Positions 1 to 8,072 of a stretch of DNA of 44,740 bases are shown here, piece by piece. This stretch comes from Deltaproteobacteria bacterium (lineage in GTDB: Bacteria; Myxococcota_A; Polyangia; Polyangiales; JADJMO01): the NCBI GenBank assembly GCA_022843175.1, contig JALHOE010000049.1:1-44740 (forward strand). The letters run 5' to 3'. A program made the translations under genes and the position numbers. Numbering within the stretch: position 1 is the stretch's first letter; each line of letters begins with the position of its first letter. The notes under the pieces were generated by a model. It saw only the letters and a program-made list of their open reading frames with translations, was not told where the DNA came from and made no database searches.

Positions 1-1714
1 GCGGCGCGGCGGTGGGCGCGGTCGCGGCCGGCGCGCCCGGGGTCTCGGTGGGGCCCGGGTTCTTCTGCATCCAGATGATGCCGATGAGGAAGATCGCAGC
101 GAGCCCGCCGATGATCCAGACCGCGTTCGACTTCTTCTCTTCTTCCGGCTCGCGCGCGCCCCGGGGCGGGACGGTCTTCGCGGTGGCCGCGGCGGAGGTG
201 GTGGTCTTCGGCGAGGCGCGGGGCTTCTCGCTCTCCTTCTTCCGGCCGTCGAGGGCCTCGGGCTTGCGCTCGCTGTCGGGTGCCGGCGCGTAGAGGAGGT
301 CGGAGGTGGGGGGGATCGAGGCGGCGCCCTTGAACAAGCCGGTATCGGGGGGCGCGACCGGCGTCGGCTCGGCGTCGCGCGCGACCGCGACGTGACGAAG
401 GAGCTCCTTCTCGAGATCCGCGAGGACATCCATCGACAACGGGTCGTTGGAGGTCTTCTTCATCTTCTCGCGAATGATCTCGGAGACCGGCGGCGCGTCC
501 TCGAGGCCCGGCTTGGGCAGGGTCGGCGGCTTGCTCCTCTTGGGCTCGTACACCGGCTCGGGCGACGGCACCGAGGGCGGCGCGTCCTCGAGCATGTCGG
601 ACGGCAGGCTCTCGCGCGACGAGACCGGCGGCTCGGACGACGGCGGCGCGGAGTCGGCGTGAACCAGCTCCTCGACCTCTCCGCGGGAGTCCGGGCGGGG
701 AGACGTGGGCGCGACCTCCTCGCGGATCTTCACCGGTACCGTGGGCTGCTTCACCAGCGCGATGCGCGCGAGCGCCCTGCCGGGCCGCAGCTTGGCGATG
801 TGCTCGAGCGTGCGGCGCTCGGGGATCTGCACCAGACCGCCGAGCGCTCGCCAGTCGGCCTCGATGCGCTCGCGGAGCGCGTCGATCCGCTCGGCGAACA
901 CGCGCATCGTCGGGCGGACCTTGCGATTGCGCTGCAAACCGTCGGTGATGAGCTGCACGACCTTGAGATCGATCGGCGGCTCGAACGGCAGGAGCTTCTT
1001 CGGGCCCTCTTCGATCGACTCGAGGATTTCGTCGGCGGAGTCGCCGTCGAACGGGGGCTCGCCGATCAAACAGCGATGGAGGAGCGCCGCGAGGCCGAAC
1101 ACGTCGGCGCGTCCGTCGAGCTGCACGTCGGCGTGGATCTGCTCGGGGCTGAGGTAGTCGACCGGAGAGAGCGCCTCGTGCGGCGTGCCGGGCAGGACGA
1201 GGAGGTCGTCGACCAGGCGGGCGACGCCGAAGTCGACGAGCTTGGGGACCACCTCGCCGCGCACGTCGCGGTGGAGCAGCACGTTGGCCGGCTCGATTCG
1301 CTCGTGGACGATGGAACGCTCGTGCGCGGCGCACAGCGCCCACGCGAGATCGGAGCCGAGGCGGAGCACGGTGCCCACCGGCAGCGTGCGCGCGCGATCG
1401 AGCAGCTCCTCGAGCTTCTCGGCCTCGAGCAGCTCCATCGCGACGAACGGCAGCTTTTCGTCGCCGACTGCGCTCTCGCCCGCGTCGACCAGCTCGACGA
1501 TGCTGATGTGACGGATCTTGGCGGCGGCCTTCGCCTCGCGGAAAAAGGACTCGAGAGACTTCGGAGCGATGGCCCACTTGGGCTTCAGCAGCTTGACGGC
1601 AAGCTCTCGCTCCGTGTTGTCGTCTCGCGCAGCCCACACCTCGCCGAGCGCGCCTTCCCCGAGCTTGTCGAGCAGACGGTAGCGATTGGCGATGGTCTCG
1701 CCCTTCTGTGCCAT
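1..1714 (-). CDS. Ser/Thr kinase-like protein with degenerate catalytic loop (pseudokinase), C-terminus cut by window edge
   Basis: The start is the ATG at 1714; the frame stays open to base 1, so the C-terminus is missing. Residues 12-270 form a Hanks-type kinase fold: glycine loop GEGALGEV (19-26), VAIK-type lysine K41, helix-C glutamate E60 and D161-F-G. The catalytic loop, normally HRDLKPxN, reads HERIEPAN at 137-144, so the proton-acceptor Asp is Arg139 and the loop Lys is Glu141. A long acidic and Pro-rich linker follows, then one membrane segment (WIIGGLAAIFLIGIIW, near residues 525-545) and an Ala/Pro-rich tail outside the cytoplasm. The family normally phosphorylates proteins. With these changes I expect nucleotide binding or scaffolding rather than catalysis, which is inference. 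The kinase at 11279-12250 shares the same swap. It is preceded by a flavoreductase gene 54 bases upstream. Confidence 0.9.
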   Translation of the reverse strand, partial: MAQKGETIANRYRLLDKLGEGALGEVWAARDDNTERELAVKLLKPKWAIAPKSLESFFREAKAAAKIRHISIVELVDAGESAVGDEKLPFVAMELLEAEKLEELLDRARTLPVGTVLRLGSDLAWALCAAHERSIVHERIEPANVLLHRDVRGEVVPKLVDFGVARLVDDLLVLPGTPHEALSPVDYLSPEQIHADVQLDGRADVFGLAALLHRCLIGEPPFDGDSADEILESIEEGPKKLLPFEPPIDLKVVQLITDGLQRNRKVRPTMRVFAERIDALRERIEADWRALGGLVQIPERRTLEHIAKLRPGRALARIALVKQPTVPVKIREEVAPTSPRPDSRGEVEELVHADSAPPSSEPPVSSRESLPSDMLEDAPPSVPSPEPVYEPKRSKPPTLPKPGLEDAPPVSEIIREKMKKTSNDPLSMDVLADLEKELLRHVAVARDAEPTPVAPPDTGLFKGAASIPPTSDLLYAPAPDSERKPEALDGRKKESEKPRASPKTTTSAAATAKTVPPRGAREPEEEKKSNAVWIIGGLAAIFLIGIIWMQKNPGPTETPGAPAATAPTAAP

Positions 1715-1768
1715 GGTCGCCCAAGTGTACGCGCACGCCCGTGGCAGGGGAAATTCGCGTCTGCCTGT

Positions 1769-3355
1769 TCAGTAGACGTCGCGCCGATAGCGATTGTCGG
1801 CCTCGAGCGCCGCGAGGCGAGCGGCAGCGACTTCGGGGCGCAGAGCCGCCTCGGCCGCGAGGATTTCGACCAATGCGCGGTTCACGTCGGGCGCCATCCG
1901 CTTGGCGTCGCCGCAGACGTAGAGGACGGCGCCGGCCTCGATCCACGCGTAGAGCTCGCGTGCGCTCTCGCGCATCCGGTGCTGGACGTAGACGCGCTCG
2001 GGCTGCTCGCGCGAGAACGCGACATCGAGGCGGGTCAACGAGCCCTGCTTCTGGAGCGCGCGGAGCTCGTCTCCGTAGAGGAAGTCGCAGGCGTTGCGCG
2101 CGCCGAAGAAGAGCCACGACCGCCCTCTCGCGCCCCGCGCGACGCGCTCCTCGAGGAACGCGCGGAAGGGCGCGACGCCGGTGCCGGGGCCGATCATGAT
2201 GATCGGCACGTCGTCCGCCGGGAGGCGAAAATGCGGCGCCGGATGGTGATAGACCGGCAGCTCGGTGGCGATCGGGGCGCGGTCCGCGAGCTGCGTCGAC
2301 GCGACGCCGAGGCGCTGCCGACCGAGGAGCTCGTAGCGGACGACGTCGACCGTGAAGTGCGCCTCGCCGGGGTGCGCGCGCGGGCTCGACGCGAGGGAGT
2401 ACTGCCGGGGAGCGAGCGGGCGCAGCGACTCGACGAGCTGCTGCGGCGCGATGGGCTTCTCGCCGGCGAGGAGCACGTCGAGGGCGTGACCGCCGGGGAT
2501 CGGCGCGCTGCCCGCGGCGTCGAGCAAGCGCGCGTCGACGTGGGCGAGATCGAGGTGGGTCGACAGCGCCTCGCGCAGCGTCATCGAGCCGGTGCCGCGC
2601 GACGACTCGTGAACCGCGCCGCGCAGCGACACCGGCGCGTCGCCGTCACAGTTGGCGGCGTCGAGCAGCTCCTCGACGAGCGCCGGAGCGTTGGTGGGCC
2701 ACACGCCGAACGAGTCGCCGACCTCGTAGGGGAGCTCGGTCGCGAGCTCGACGTGGAGCGTCTCCTTGGTGGAGCCCTCGCCCGACAGGCGGCGCGAACG
2801 GAGCACGCGCGCGAGCACCGGATTGCGCCGGGTCCCGGGCGCCGCTTCGTGGTGCTCGACCTTGGGCAGCTCGACCGGGAGGACCGGCGCGCCCGAGCCC
2901 GCGTCGGTCTCGGCGAGCGCACGCATCGCGGGGACCAGCCGATCGAGCCACGCCTTCCACGGCTTCTCGTAGTCGACGTCGCAGTCGACGCGCTCGACGA
3001 TCCGCTGCGCCCCGAGCTCGCCGAGCCGACGGTCGAAGTCGCGGCCGCATTGGCAGAAGCGGTCGTAGGTCTTGTCGCCGAGCGCGCACACCGCGAAGCG
3101 CAGCTCCGGCATCGCCGGCGCCGACTTCATTAAGTAGGCATGCAACGACTCGGCGTTGGAGGGCGGGTCGCCGTTGCCGTAGGTGCTCGTGATCACGACC
3201 AGGGTGCGCACCTCGGCGAGCTTCGCGTTCGCGAAGTCCGCCATGTCGATCGCCCGGGCGGACAGCCCCGCGGCGCCGAGGGCGCTCGCCGTGCGGTCCG
3301 CGAGGTCGGCCGAGTTGTTGGACTCGGTGCCGAAGATCACATGGATGGGGTGCAT
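1769..3355 (-). CDS. CysJ-like diflavin reductase (flavodoxin plus FAD/NADPH domains)
   Basis: This 528-residue protein has the layout of sulfite reductase flavoprotein and NADPH-cytochrome P450 reductase. An N-terminal flavodoxin domain carries the FMN phosphate loop FGTESNNS (8-15), STYGNGDPP and the CALGDKTY segment. The linked ferredoxin-reductase part shows the FAD motif RQYSLASSP, the NADPH motif GPGTGVAPFRAFLEER, the FFGARN segment, YVCGDAKRM and an aromatic C-terminus (RRDVY). It should move electrons from NADPH through FAD and FMN to an acceptor protein. No CysI-type hemoprotein or P450 lies in the window, so the partner is unknown and I give no cysJ symbol. It is slightly shorter than E. 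coli CysJ (599 residues) and has no membrane anchor. The alaA-like gene ends 44 bases upstream, so co-transcription is plausible. Confidence 0.93.
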   Translation of the reverse strand: MHPIHVIFGTESNNSADLADRTASALGAAGLSARAIDMADFANAKLAEVRTLVVITSTYGNGDPPSNAESLHAYLMKSAPAMPELRFAVCALGDKTYDRFCQCGRDFDRRLGELGAQRIVERVDCDVDYEKPWKAWLDRLVPAMRALAETDAGSGAPVLPVELPKVEHHEAAPGTRRNPVLARVLRSRRLSGEGSTKETLHVELATELPYEVGDSFGVWPTNAPALVEELLDAANCDGDAPVSLRGAVHESSRGTGSMTLREALSTHLDLAHVDARLLDAAGSAPIPGGHALDVLLAGEKPIAPQQLVESLRPLAPRQYSLASSPRAHPGEAHFTVDVVRYELLGRQRLGVASTQLADRAPIATELPVYHHPAPHFRLPADDVPIIMIGPGTGVAPFRAFLEERVARGARGRSWLFFGARNACDFLYGDELRALQKQGSLTRLDVAFSREQPERVYVQHRMRESARELYAWIEAGAVLYVCGDAKRMAPDVNRALVEILAAEAALRPEVAAARLAALEADNRYRRDVY

Positions 3356-3399
3356 CGAGGAGGGGACATCCTAGGATGTGGAAGCCGCGTGGGCGACGC

Positions 3400-4626
3400 C
3401 TACGCCCCGTTGGCGGACCAGCGGGTGAGCAGCCGGTCGATGCGGATGAAGACCTCGGCGATGGTCTCCTCGTCCGGCAGCAGCGTGAGGCGGAAGTGGT
3501 TTCGGTAGGGGACGTTGAAGCTCGAGCCGGGGACGACCAGCACGTGCTCCTTCTCGAGCAACTCCATCGCGAAGCGCGCGTCGTCGAAGCCGGGGATGAG
3601 CTTCTCGTCGACGCTCGGGAACGCGTACATCGCGCCGCGCGGCGGCACGCAATCGAGGAACTTCGACGCCTCGACGCCGCGGAGCAGCGCGCGACGCTGG
3701 CGGCCGAGGCGACCCGTCTCGGCGGTGAGGTCGTAGATGCTCTGCACGCCGCCGAGCGCCGTCTGCACCGCCCACTGGCCGGGGACGTTGGAGCAGAGGC
3801 GCAGCGAGGCGAGCAGCTCGAGCGCCTCGAGGTAGTCGGTCGCGTGGGACTTCTTGCCGGTGAAGAACACCCAGCCGGTGCGGAAGCCGCACGCGCGGTA
3901 GACCTTGGAGAGGCCGCCGAACGTCGCGCACAGCGTGCCCTCGCACAGCGTGGCGATCGGGATGTGCTGGGCGTCGTCGTAGAGGATGCGGTCGTAGATC
4001 TCGTCGGAGAAGATCACGAGCGAGCGCTGCTCGGCGATGCGCACGAGCTGCTGCAGCACCTCGCGCGGGTAGACGGCGCCGGTGGGGTTGTTCGGGTTGA
4101 TGAGCACGATGGCGCGGGTGCGCGGCGTGATCATCTTCTCGATCTCGGCGGGATCGGGCACGAAGCGGTGCTCGGGTCGACACGGGTAGTGCACCGGCTT
4201 GCCGCCGCTGAGGGTGACGGCCGCCGTCCACAGCGGGTAGTCGGGCGACGGGACGAGGACCTCGTCGTCGCGCTCGAGGAGCGCCTCCATGCACATGAGG
4301 ATCAGCTCGGAGACGCCGTTGCCCATGAACACGTCCTCGGCGGTGACGCCGCGGATGCCGCGCGACTGGGTGTCCATCACCACCGCCTCGCGGGCGGGGA
4401 ACACACCCTTCTGGTGGCAGTAGCCCTCGGCCTGCGCGAGGTTCTCGATCATCGCGAGCCGCATCGTCTCGGGCGTGCGGAACCCGAACTGCGCCGGGTT
4501 GCCGATGTTGAGCTTGAGGATCTCGTACCCCTGCCGCTCGAGCTCGTGCGCCCGCCGCGCGAGCGGGCCCCGGATTTCGTAGCGAACGCCCTGAAGGTGG
4601 TGGGCCCGAAGGATCGGCGCGGACAT
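3400..4626 (-). CDS. alaA: AlaA-type pyridoxal-phosphate aminotransferase
   Basis: A fold-type I aminotransferase of 408 residues, close to E. coli AlaA (405), which makes alanine from pyruvate and glutamate. Visible are the substrate and cofactor segments NPAQFGF (43-49), the NPNNPTG motif (178-184), SDEIYDR with Asp208 and Tyr211, and GGLSKVYRACGFRTGW, where Lys241 should form the Schiff base with PLP. A C-terminal VVPGSSFN and an Arg in FRLTLLP match carboxylate binding. I chose the ATG at 4626 because it gives the family length and begins just before the conserved helix; the frame continues upstream only into non-conserved sequence. It is probably transcribed with the membrane protein gene upstream and the flavoreductase downstream. 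Other alanine or aromatic aminotransferase specificities of this subgroup are possible. Confidence 0.92.
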   Translation of the reverse strand: MSAPILRAHHLQGVRYEIRGPLARRAHELERQGYEILKLNIGNPAQFGFRTPETMRLAMIENLAQAEGYCHQKGVFPAREAVVMDTQSRGIRGVTAEDVFMGNGVSELILMCMEALLERDDEVLVPSPDYPLWTAAVTLSGGKPVHYPCRPEHRFVPDPAEIEKMITPRTRAIVLINPNNPTGAVYPREVLQQLVRIAEQRSLVIFSDEIYDRILYDDAQHIPIATLCEGTLCATFGGLSKVYRACGFRTGWVFFTGKKSHATDYLEALELLASLRLCSNVPGQWAVQTALGGVQSIYDLTAETGRLGRQRRALLRGVEASKFLDCVPPRGAMYAFPSVDEKLIPGFDDARFAMELLEKEHVLVVPGSSFNVPYRNHFRLTLLPDEETIAEVFIRIDRLLTRWSANGA

Positions 4627-4675
4627 CGTCGGGCCGGGGTCTAGCCGTTCGCCGATCGCCGCACAAACCTCCTTG

Positions 4676-5206
4676 CTAGGGGCCCTGGCCGCGCGCGCGG
4701 ACCTCGTCGACGAACGCGCGCACGCGCGCGACGAGCCGCTCGGCGTGGGGCTGGTCGAAGAAGAAGTAATGGGTGTTCTCGTGGAGGGGGACGGTCCGCC
4801 CGTCCGAGAGCTCGAAGACAACGTGGTAAACGATGGAGTTGTCCGCGCCGTCGGCGATGGCGGTGCGGATGTTGGTGATGAGCTCGACGTCGATCGTTCG
4901 CGGTCGCTCGGGCGGGACCGAGATGCGGATGGTGCGATACGGGAACGGCGCCTCGAGCAGGCACGGACGACTCAGCCGGCGATAGAGCCACCCCGCCCCG
5001 AACGCCTCGGCCACGAGCAGGGCCGCCGCGCAGTACGACACGGGCGCGGGCGTGACCGCCGCGAAGAAGCCGGTGATGCCCATCACGACGAAGGCGGGGA
5101 TGAACACGCTGTCGATGAAGCGCATCCGCGCCACGAACGGGAACGACGCGCGCACCGGAGCCTCCGTCCCGGCCGCGCGGTACCCCTCGTCGGAGCTCTC
5201 GCTCAT
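4676..5206 (-). CDS. Small membrane protein with a conserved-looking C-terminal domain, function unknown
   Basis: A 176-residue protein starting at the ATG at 5206. A short hydrophilic N-terminus leads to two adjacent hydrophobic stretches (FIPAFVVMGITGFFAA and SYCAAALLVAEAFGAGWLY, roughly residues 35-70) that look like a transmembrane hairpin. The C-terminal half is a mixed alpha/beta domain with a strand-rich section and the aromatic run THYFFFDQPH. This resembles bacterial proteins in which a membrane hairpin is followed by a PH-like domain, but I cannot assign a family. The frame extends further upstream, but that part would overlap the divergent lipoprotein gene at 5298, so the start at 5206 is preferred. 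A 91-base gap separates the two divergent genes. Confidence 0.75.
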   Translation of the reverse strand: MSESSDEGYRAAGTEAPVRASFPFVARMRFIDSVFIPAFVVMGITGFFAAVTPAPVSYCAAALLVAEAFGAGWLYRRLSRPCLLEAPFPYRTIRISVPPERPRTIDVELITNIRTAIADGADNSIVYHVVFELSDGRTVPLHENTHYFFFDQPHAERLVARVRAFVDEVRARGQGP

Positions 5207-5268
5207 TCTGCGGTGAGAGTACCCCTCGGGGATGCGCTGGCGTCGACGCTCGTCTACGGTCCGACCTC

Positions 5269-5283
5269 GCTGCGCAACGCAGC
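5269..5283 (+). promoter_or_regulatory. Leader hairpin before a lipoprotein gene
   Basis: GCTGCG and CGCAGC pair perfectly around a CAA loop. The hairpin sits just upstream of a strong ribosome binding site (GGGGAGGA at 5287-5294) serving the ATG at 5298. It may stabilise the 5' leader or regulate translation; the sequence alone does not show which. Confidence 0.35.
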
Positions 5284-5297
5284 GTTGGGGAGGATTG

Positions 5298-5954
5298 ATG
5301 ACGAAGAGTCTTTGTGCGTGCGCCGCGCTGTGTTTTGCCACCGCGTGCGGCTCGAGCGACGACGGCGCGCCCGCGGTCGCCGACTCGGCGACCACGACCG
5401 ATTCGGCCCCCGCCGACGCACCGCCCGCCGACACCACGGCGACGACCGACACGGCCACGACCGACACGCCGTCGAGCGACGCCGGCGCGTGCAGTCCCAC
5501 CGGCGGCCTGCCGGCGCCGGCCGCGGGCAAGGCGGTCGTACAGGCGACGTTCTCGGAGGCAGACGGCACCTACAACGGGATGATGGACGCGTTCTCGGGC
5601 GCCGAGCTCTACGGCTCGACCGATCCCGATGGCGCGCGGTTCGTCTCGTACAACAAAGCCCCGTCGCCGAGCGACGCGACCGCGCGGCAGATGATCATCG
5701 CGGTCGGACCGATGGCGAAGGCCTGTCAGGTCTTCACCACGCCGAAGATGGCCTCCGCGAGCTATCCCTACTTCGAGTACTACGAGGGCGCGATGCTGCG
5801 TAAGCAGTTCGTGTGCGGCGGCACGGTGGTCGTCGATACCGTCTCCGGCAAGGAGTACACGTTCCACTTCGACGTCACCTGCACGGCCAAGCCCGTGTTG
5901 GACGGCAAGGGCAGCGTGCGTGTGATCGGCAAGGGCGCCGGCACCCGGGCCTAG
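5298..5954 (+). CDS. Secreted lipoprotein of unknown function
   Basis: A 218-residue protein. The ATG at 5298 has an excellent ribosome binding site (GGGGAGGA, 5287-5294) and opens a lipoprotein signal peptide ending in the lipobox ATAC with Cys17. An earlier in-frame ATG would put the signal peptide internally and is rejected. A low-complexity linker rich in Thr, Asp, Ala and Pro (about residues 20-62) follows, a common tether in myxobacterial lipoproteins. The globular part (about 65-218) contains several cysteines (CQVF, FVCGG, VTCTA) that could form disulfides. No known domain is recognised. It faces the beta-helix lipoprotein gene at 6046, with a double hairpin between them. Confidence 0.85.
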   Translation: MTKSLCACAALCFATACGSSDDGAPAVADSATTTDSAPADAPPADTTATTDTATTDTPSSDAGACSPTGGLPAPAAGKAVVQATFSEADGTYNGMMDAFSGAELYGSTDPDGARFVSYNKAPSPSDATARQMIIAVGPMAKACQVFTTPKMASASYPYFEYYEGAMLRKQFVCGGTVVVDTVSGKEYTFHFDVTCTAKPVLDGKGSVRVIGKGAGTRA

Positions 5955-5964
5955 CAGCAACGAC

Positions 5965-6022
5965 GGGGCCGCGCGCGTAAGCGCGCGGTTGCCCCATACG
6001 CGGTTGCCCCATGCGCAACCGC
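5965..6022. terminator. Two tandem GC-rich hairpins between convergent genes
   Basis: The first hairpin has arms at 5969-5976 and 5981-5988 closing on a GTAA loop, extended by GGGG (5965-5968) against CCCC (5992-5995). The second pairs GCGGTTGC (6000-6007) with GCAACCGC (6015-6022). They lie between two genes transcribed toward each other, where a bidirectional terminator is expected. There is no clear U-tract. A direct repeat of GCGGTTGCCCCAT links the two units. Confidence 0.6.
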
Positions 6023-6045
6023 GGGCTCACGCCCCTTCGCGCGAG

Positions 6046-7260
6046 TCAGTCCTTCACGCAGGCCGTGCCCTCGACCTTGTTGTCGTCGGGGAGCGTGCCG
6101 CAGTCGCCGGTGTTCGACTGGAAGGCGCCGTGCTCGTTCTTGCGGAACGTGCAGCCCTTGAACGACACCGTCTTGAGCTTCTTCGGCTCGGTCTCGTAGA
6201 AGACGACCGCGGCCTTCCCGAGCCCCTGCTTACCCGCGTATTCCACGGTGCAGTCCTCGAGGGTCGTGTTCTTGGCGCCGGGCTCGATGAACAGGCCCTC
6301 CCAATCGCCCGCGGCGGGCGAGTCGTTGGCCGAGGTGAACTTCGTCCCCTTGCCGATGAAGCCCCCGCCGTCGCCGCGACCGATGAAGATCGCCCGACCG
6401 CCCACGACCTTGAAGACGGTCTTGTCGGCGAGGGTCACCGTCGCTGCCTTGCCCTTGCCGGCGATCGCGAGGATGCCGTCGACGAGCAGGGGCACGTCGA
6501 GCTTCGGCCACGTCGCCGAGGTCTCGACGTCGCCGTCGAGGAGCCGAATGGGATCTCCGAACTTGTTGCTCCCGACCGAGCCGAGGACCTCGGGGTGCAG
6601 CACCAGCGACGCCTTGTCGTTGTCCTTGAAGACGTTGCCCTCGAGCTTCGCGAACTTCGACTTCGGGTGGATATTGTGCAGCGCCGCGTGCGCGTTCTTG
6701 CGCAGCGTGGAGTTGGTCAGCGCGATGCGGCTGGCGCCGACGTCGCCGTAGACGATGATCGCCGCCTCGCCGTGGCCCCCCTGCTTGCCGGCGTATTCGA
6801 TCACCACGTGGTCGAGCGTGGTGCCCGCCATCGTGTCACCGCCAAAGAAGATGCCGCCCCAGTCGCCCGCCGCCGGCGAGCCGTTCGCGGACGTGAAGAC
6901 GACCGGCTCGTCCTCGGTGCCCTTCGCGACGATCTTGCCGTTCTCGACGTAGATTTCGCTGCCCGGGCTCATCGAGAGCTTCGCGCCGGCGCCGAGGGTG
7001 AGCGTCGCGCCGCCGTCGATGCGGATGTGCTCTTTGACCTTGAGCGCGCAGCCGGCGGGGATCGTCCAGTCGGCCTTGATGTCGCCCTCGGGCAGCTTGC
7101 AGCCCTTGCCGCCCTTGGCCTTCGGCGCCTCGTCGTCGCCCTCGCCGCTCTTGTCCTTGGTGGTCTTGTCACCCTTGCCGCCCGTGGCGTCCCCCGAGGA
7201 CTTCTTGCAGGCGACGGAGGAGAACGCGAGGGCGACGGCGAGGAAGCAGAGCGTGCGCAT
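6046..7260 (-). CDS. Right-handed beta-helix lipoprotein with duplicated module
   Basis: A 404-residue protein. The ATG at 7260 begins a signal peptide with lipobox SVAC (Cys18), then a Lys/Gly/Asp-rich linker to about residue 55. The rest reads as parallel beta-helix rungs: ADWTIPAGCALKVKEHIRI and TLTLGAGAKLSM resemble proteins that replace sharp edges with 'extruded' helix turns. The core is duplicated: the segment with FTSANGSPAAGDWGG and VIEYAGKQG recurs about 200 residues later as FTSANDSPAAGDWEG and VEYAGKQG, each followed by a STLRKN or CTFRKN rung. Such folds often bind polysaccharide or act in surface adhesion; no catalytic residues are evident. A second lipoprotein gene lies 50 bases upstream on the same strand, probably in one transcript. 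Confidence 0.88.
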   Translation of the reverse strand: MRTLCFLAVALAFSSVACKKSSGDATGGKGDKTTKDKSGEGDDEAPKAKGGKGCKLPEGDIKADWTIPAGCALKVKEHIRIDGGATLTLGAGAKLSMSPGSEIYVENGKIVAKGTEDEPVVFTSANGSPAAGDWGGIFFGGDTMAGTTLDHVVIEYAGKQGGHGEAAIIVYGDVGASRIALTNSTLRKNAHAALHNIHPKSKFAKLEGNVFKDNDKASLVLHPEVLGSVGSNKFGDPIRLLDGDVETSATWPKLDVPLLVDGILAIAGKGKAATVTLADKTVFKVVGGRAIFIGRGDGGGFIGKGTKFTSANDSPAAGDWEGLFIEPGAKNTTLEDCTVEYAGKQGLGKAAVVFYETEPKKLKTVSFKGCTFRKNEHGAFQSNTGDCGTLPDDNKVEGTACVKD

Positions 7261-7310
7261 GCGGTAGTTCTCGCCCGCCCCTGAGGACGCTTCAAGCCCG
7301 TTCGAGCGCC

Positions 7311-7964
7311 CTACTTCTTGATTCTCACCGAGGCGGCGATTCCGTCGATGACCGGCTTGTGCTTCGCGTAGCTCCCGGGCGCAAAGTAGACCCCGACGTC
7401 GATGTAGTGCTTCTGCGTCCCGGCGGTCTTGAAGCCCTCCCAGCTCCACGACGGCCACTCGGCGTGGTCGGGGTTGAGCACCATGACGCCGCCGACGCCG
7501 TCGAGGTTCTGCATCCCGACGCGCGCCGACGCGGGGCTGTTCTTCGCGTGAAAGGCCCGCTTGTCCTCCCATTCCTTCTTGATGCCCTTGTCGGCGGAGT
7601 CGGGGACGTCGTTGTCGGTGATCGAGACGTTGAGCTTGGGGTCGTCGGGCGACTCGTAGACCATGCGCACGATTTTGCCGTCGAGCTTCTTCGGGTTCGG
7701 CTTCCACGTCGGCGGGATCGTCAGGGTGACGAGTTTGTAGGTGACCGACTTGCCCTTCTCGATCGTCGCGGCCGGATCGAACATGGGCTCGGCCTTCTTC
7801 TCGGGCTCGGCCTTCTTCTCGGGCTCGGCCTTCTTCTCGGGCTCGGCGCTCTTGGCGGCCGGTTCCGTCTTGTCGGTCTTCGGTTCGGCGGGCTTCTCTT
7901 CGGGCTTGCTGCACGCCATCAAAACGAACAGCGGCAGCGCCAAACGCGTCGTGCGAGCGATCAT
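7311..7964 (-). CDS. Lipoprotein with Lys-Lys-Ala-Glu-Pro-Glu repeats
   Basis: A 217-residue protein from the ATG at 7964. The signal peptide ends at the lipobox LMAC (Cys18). Residues 20-60 are a charged linker containing three and a half copies of the hexapeptide KKAEPE, encoded by an 18-bp tandem repeat (7785-7847). Such linkers can span the periplasm or peptidoglycan. The C-terminal domain (about 65-217) begins YKLVTLTIPPTWKPNPKK and looks like the small alpha/beta fold seen in PsbP/LpqN-type secreted proteins, which is only a shape-based guess. The gene is divergent from the DUF1592 gene, and the shared region holds a perfect dyad at 8010-8025. Confidence 0.85.
   Translation of the reverse strand: MIARTTRLALPLFVLMACSKPEEKPAEPKTDKTEPAAKSAEPEKKAEPEKKAEPEKKAEPMFDPAATIEKGKSVTYKLVTLTIPPTWKPNPKKLDGKIVRMVYESPDDPKLNVSITDNDVPDSADKGIKKEWEDKRAFHAKNSPASARVGMQNLDGVGGVMVLNPDHAEWPSWSWEGFKTAGTQKHYIDVGVYFAPGSYAKHKPVIDGIAASVRIKK
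7785..7847. repeat. 18-bp tandem repeat inside a coding linker
   Basis: The unit GGGCTCGGCCTTCTTCTC occurs three times exactly (7785-7802, 7803-7820, 7821-7838), followed by a partial fourth copy. It encodes the KKAEPE hexapeptides of the lipoprotein at 7311-7964. Perfect identity at DNA level suggests recent slippage, and copy number may vary between strains. Confidence 0.92.
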
Positions 7965-8009
7965 TGCCGCATGATATACATTTACCCACTTTACCTGCGA
8001 GCCCGACGA

Positions 8010-8025
8010 GTCACACCCGTGTGAC
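8010..8025. promoter_or_regulatory. Perfect 7-2-7 dyad in a divergent promoter region
   Basis: GTCACAC and GTGTGAC are exact inverted repeats separated by CC. The dyad lies midway in the 108-base gap between the divergent lipoprotein (start 7964) and DUF1592 gene (start 8073). The surrounding bases are relatively AT-rich for this genome, as expected of a promoter. A dimeric repressor or activator controlling both genes is a reasonable inference; the regulator is not identifiable. Confidence 0.5.
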
Positions 8026-8072
8026 ATCAAATACTTGAGCCGGTCATGACCGGTCCCCGGCTCTACGGTTCG

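Noticed and set aside
1261-1320. An intact HRD triplet in the first degenerate kinase (VLLHRD)
   Set aside because: This HRD follows the conserved Asn rather than preceding it, so it lies in the strand after the catalytic loop and cannot supply the acceptor Asp.
392-3133. A 913-codon plus-strand open frame over the kinase and flavoreductase genes
   Set aside because: Its translation is Arg/Glu/Leu-rich without domains, typical of the antisense frame in high-GC DNA; the minus-strand genes have complete motifs.
5965-6022. A short CRISPR-like array in the repeated GCGGTTGCCCCAT
   Set aside because: Only two partial copies with no spacers; it is part of two hairpins.
8010-8025. CRP-type binding site
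   Set aside because: CRP sites read TGTGA-N6-TCACA; here the half-sites are in the reverse order with a two-base spacer, so the label does not fit.
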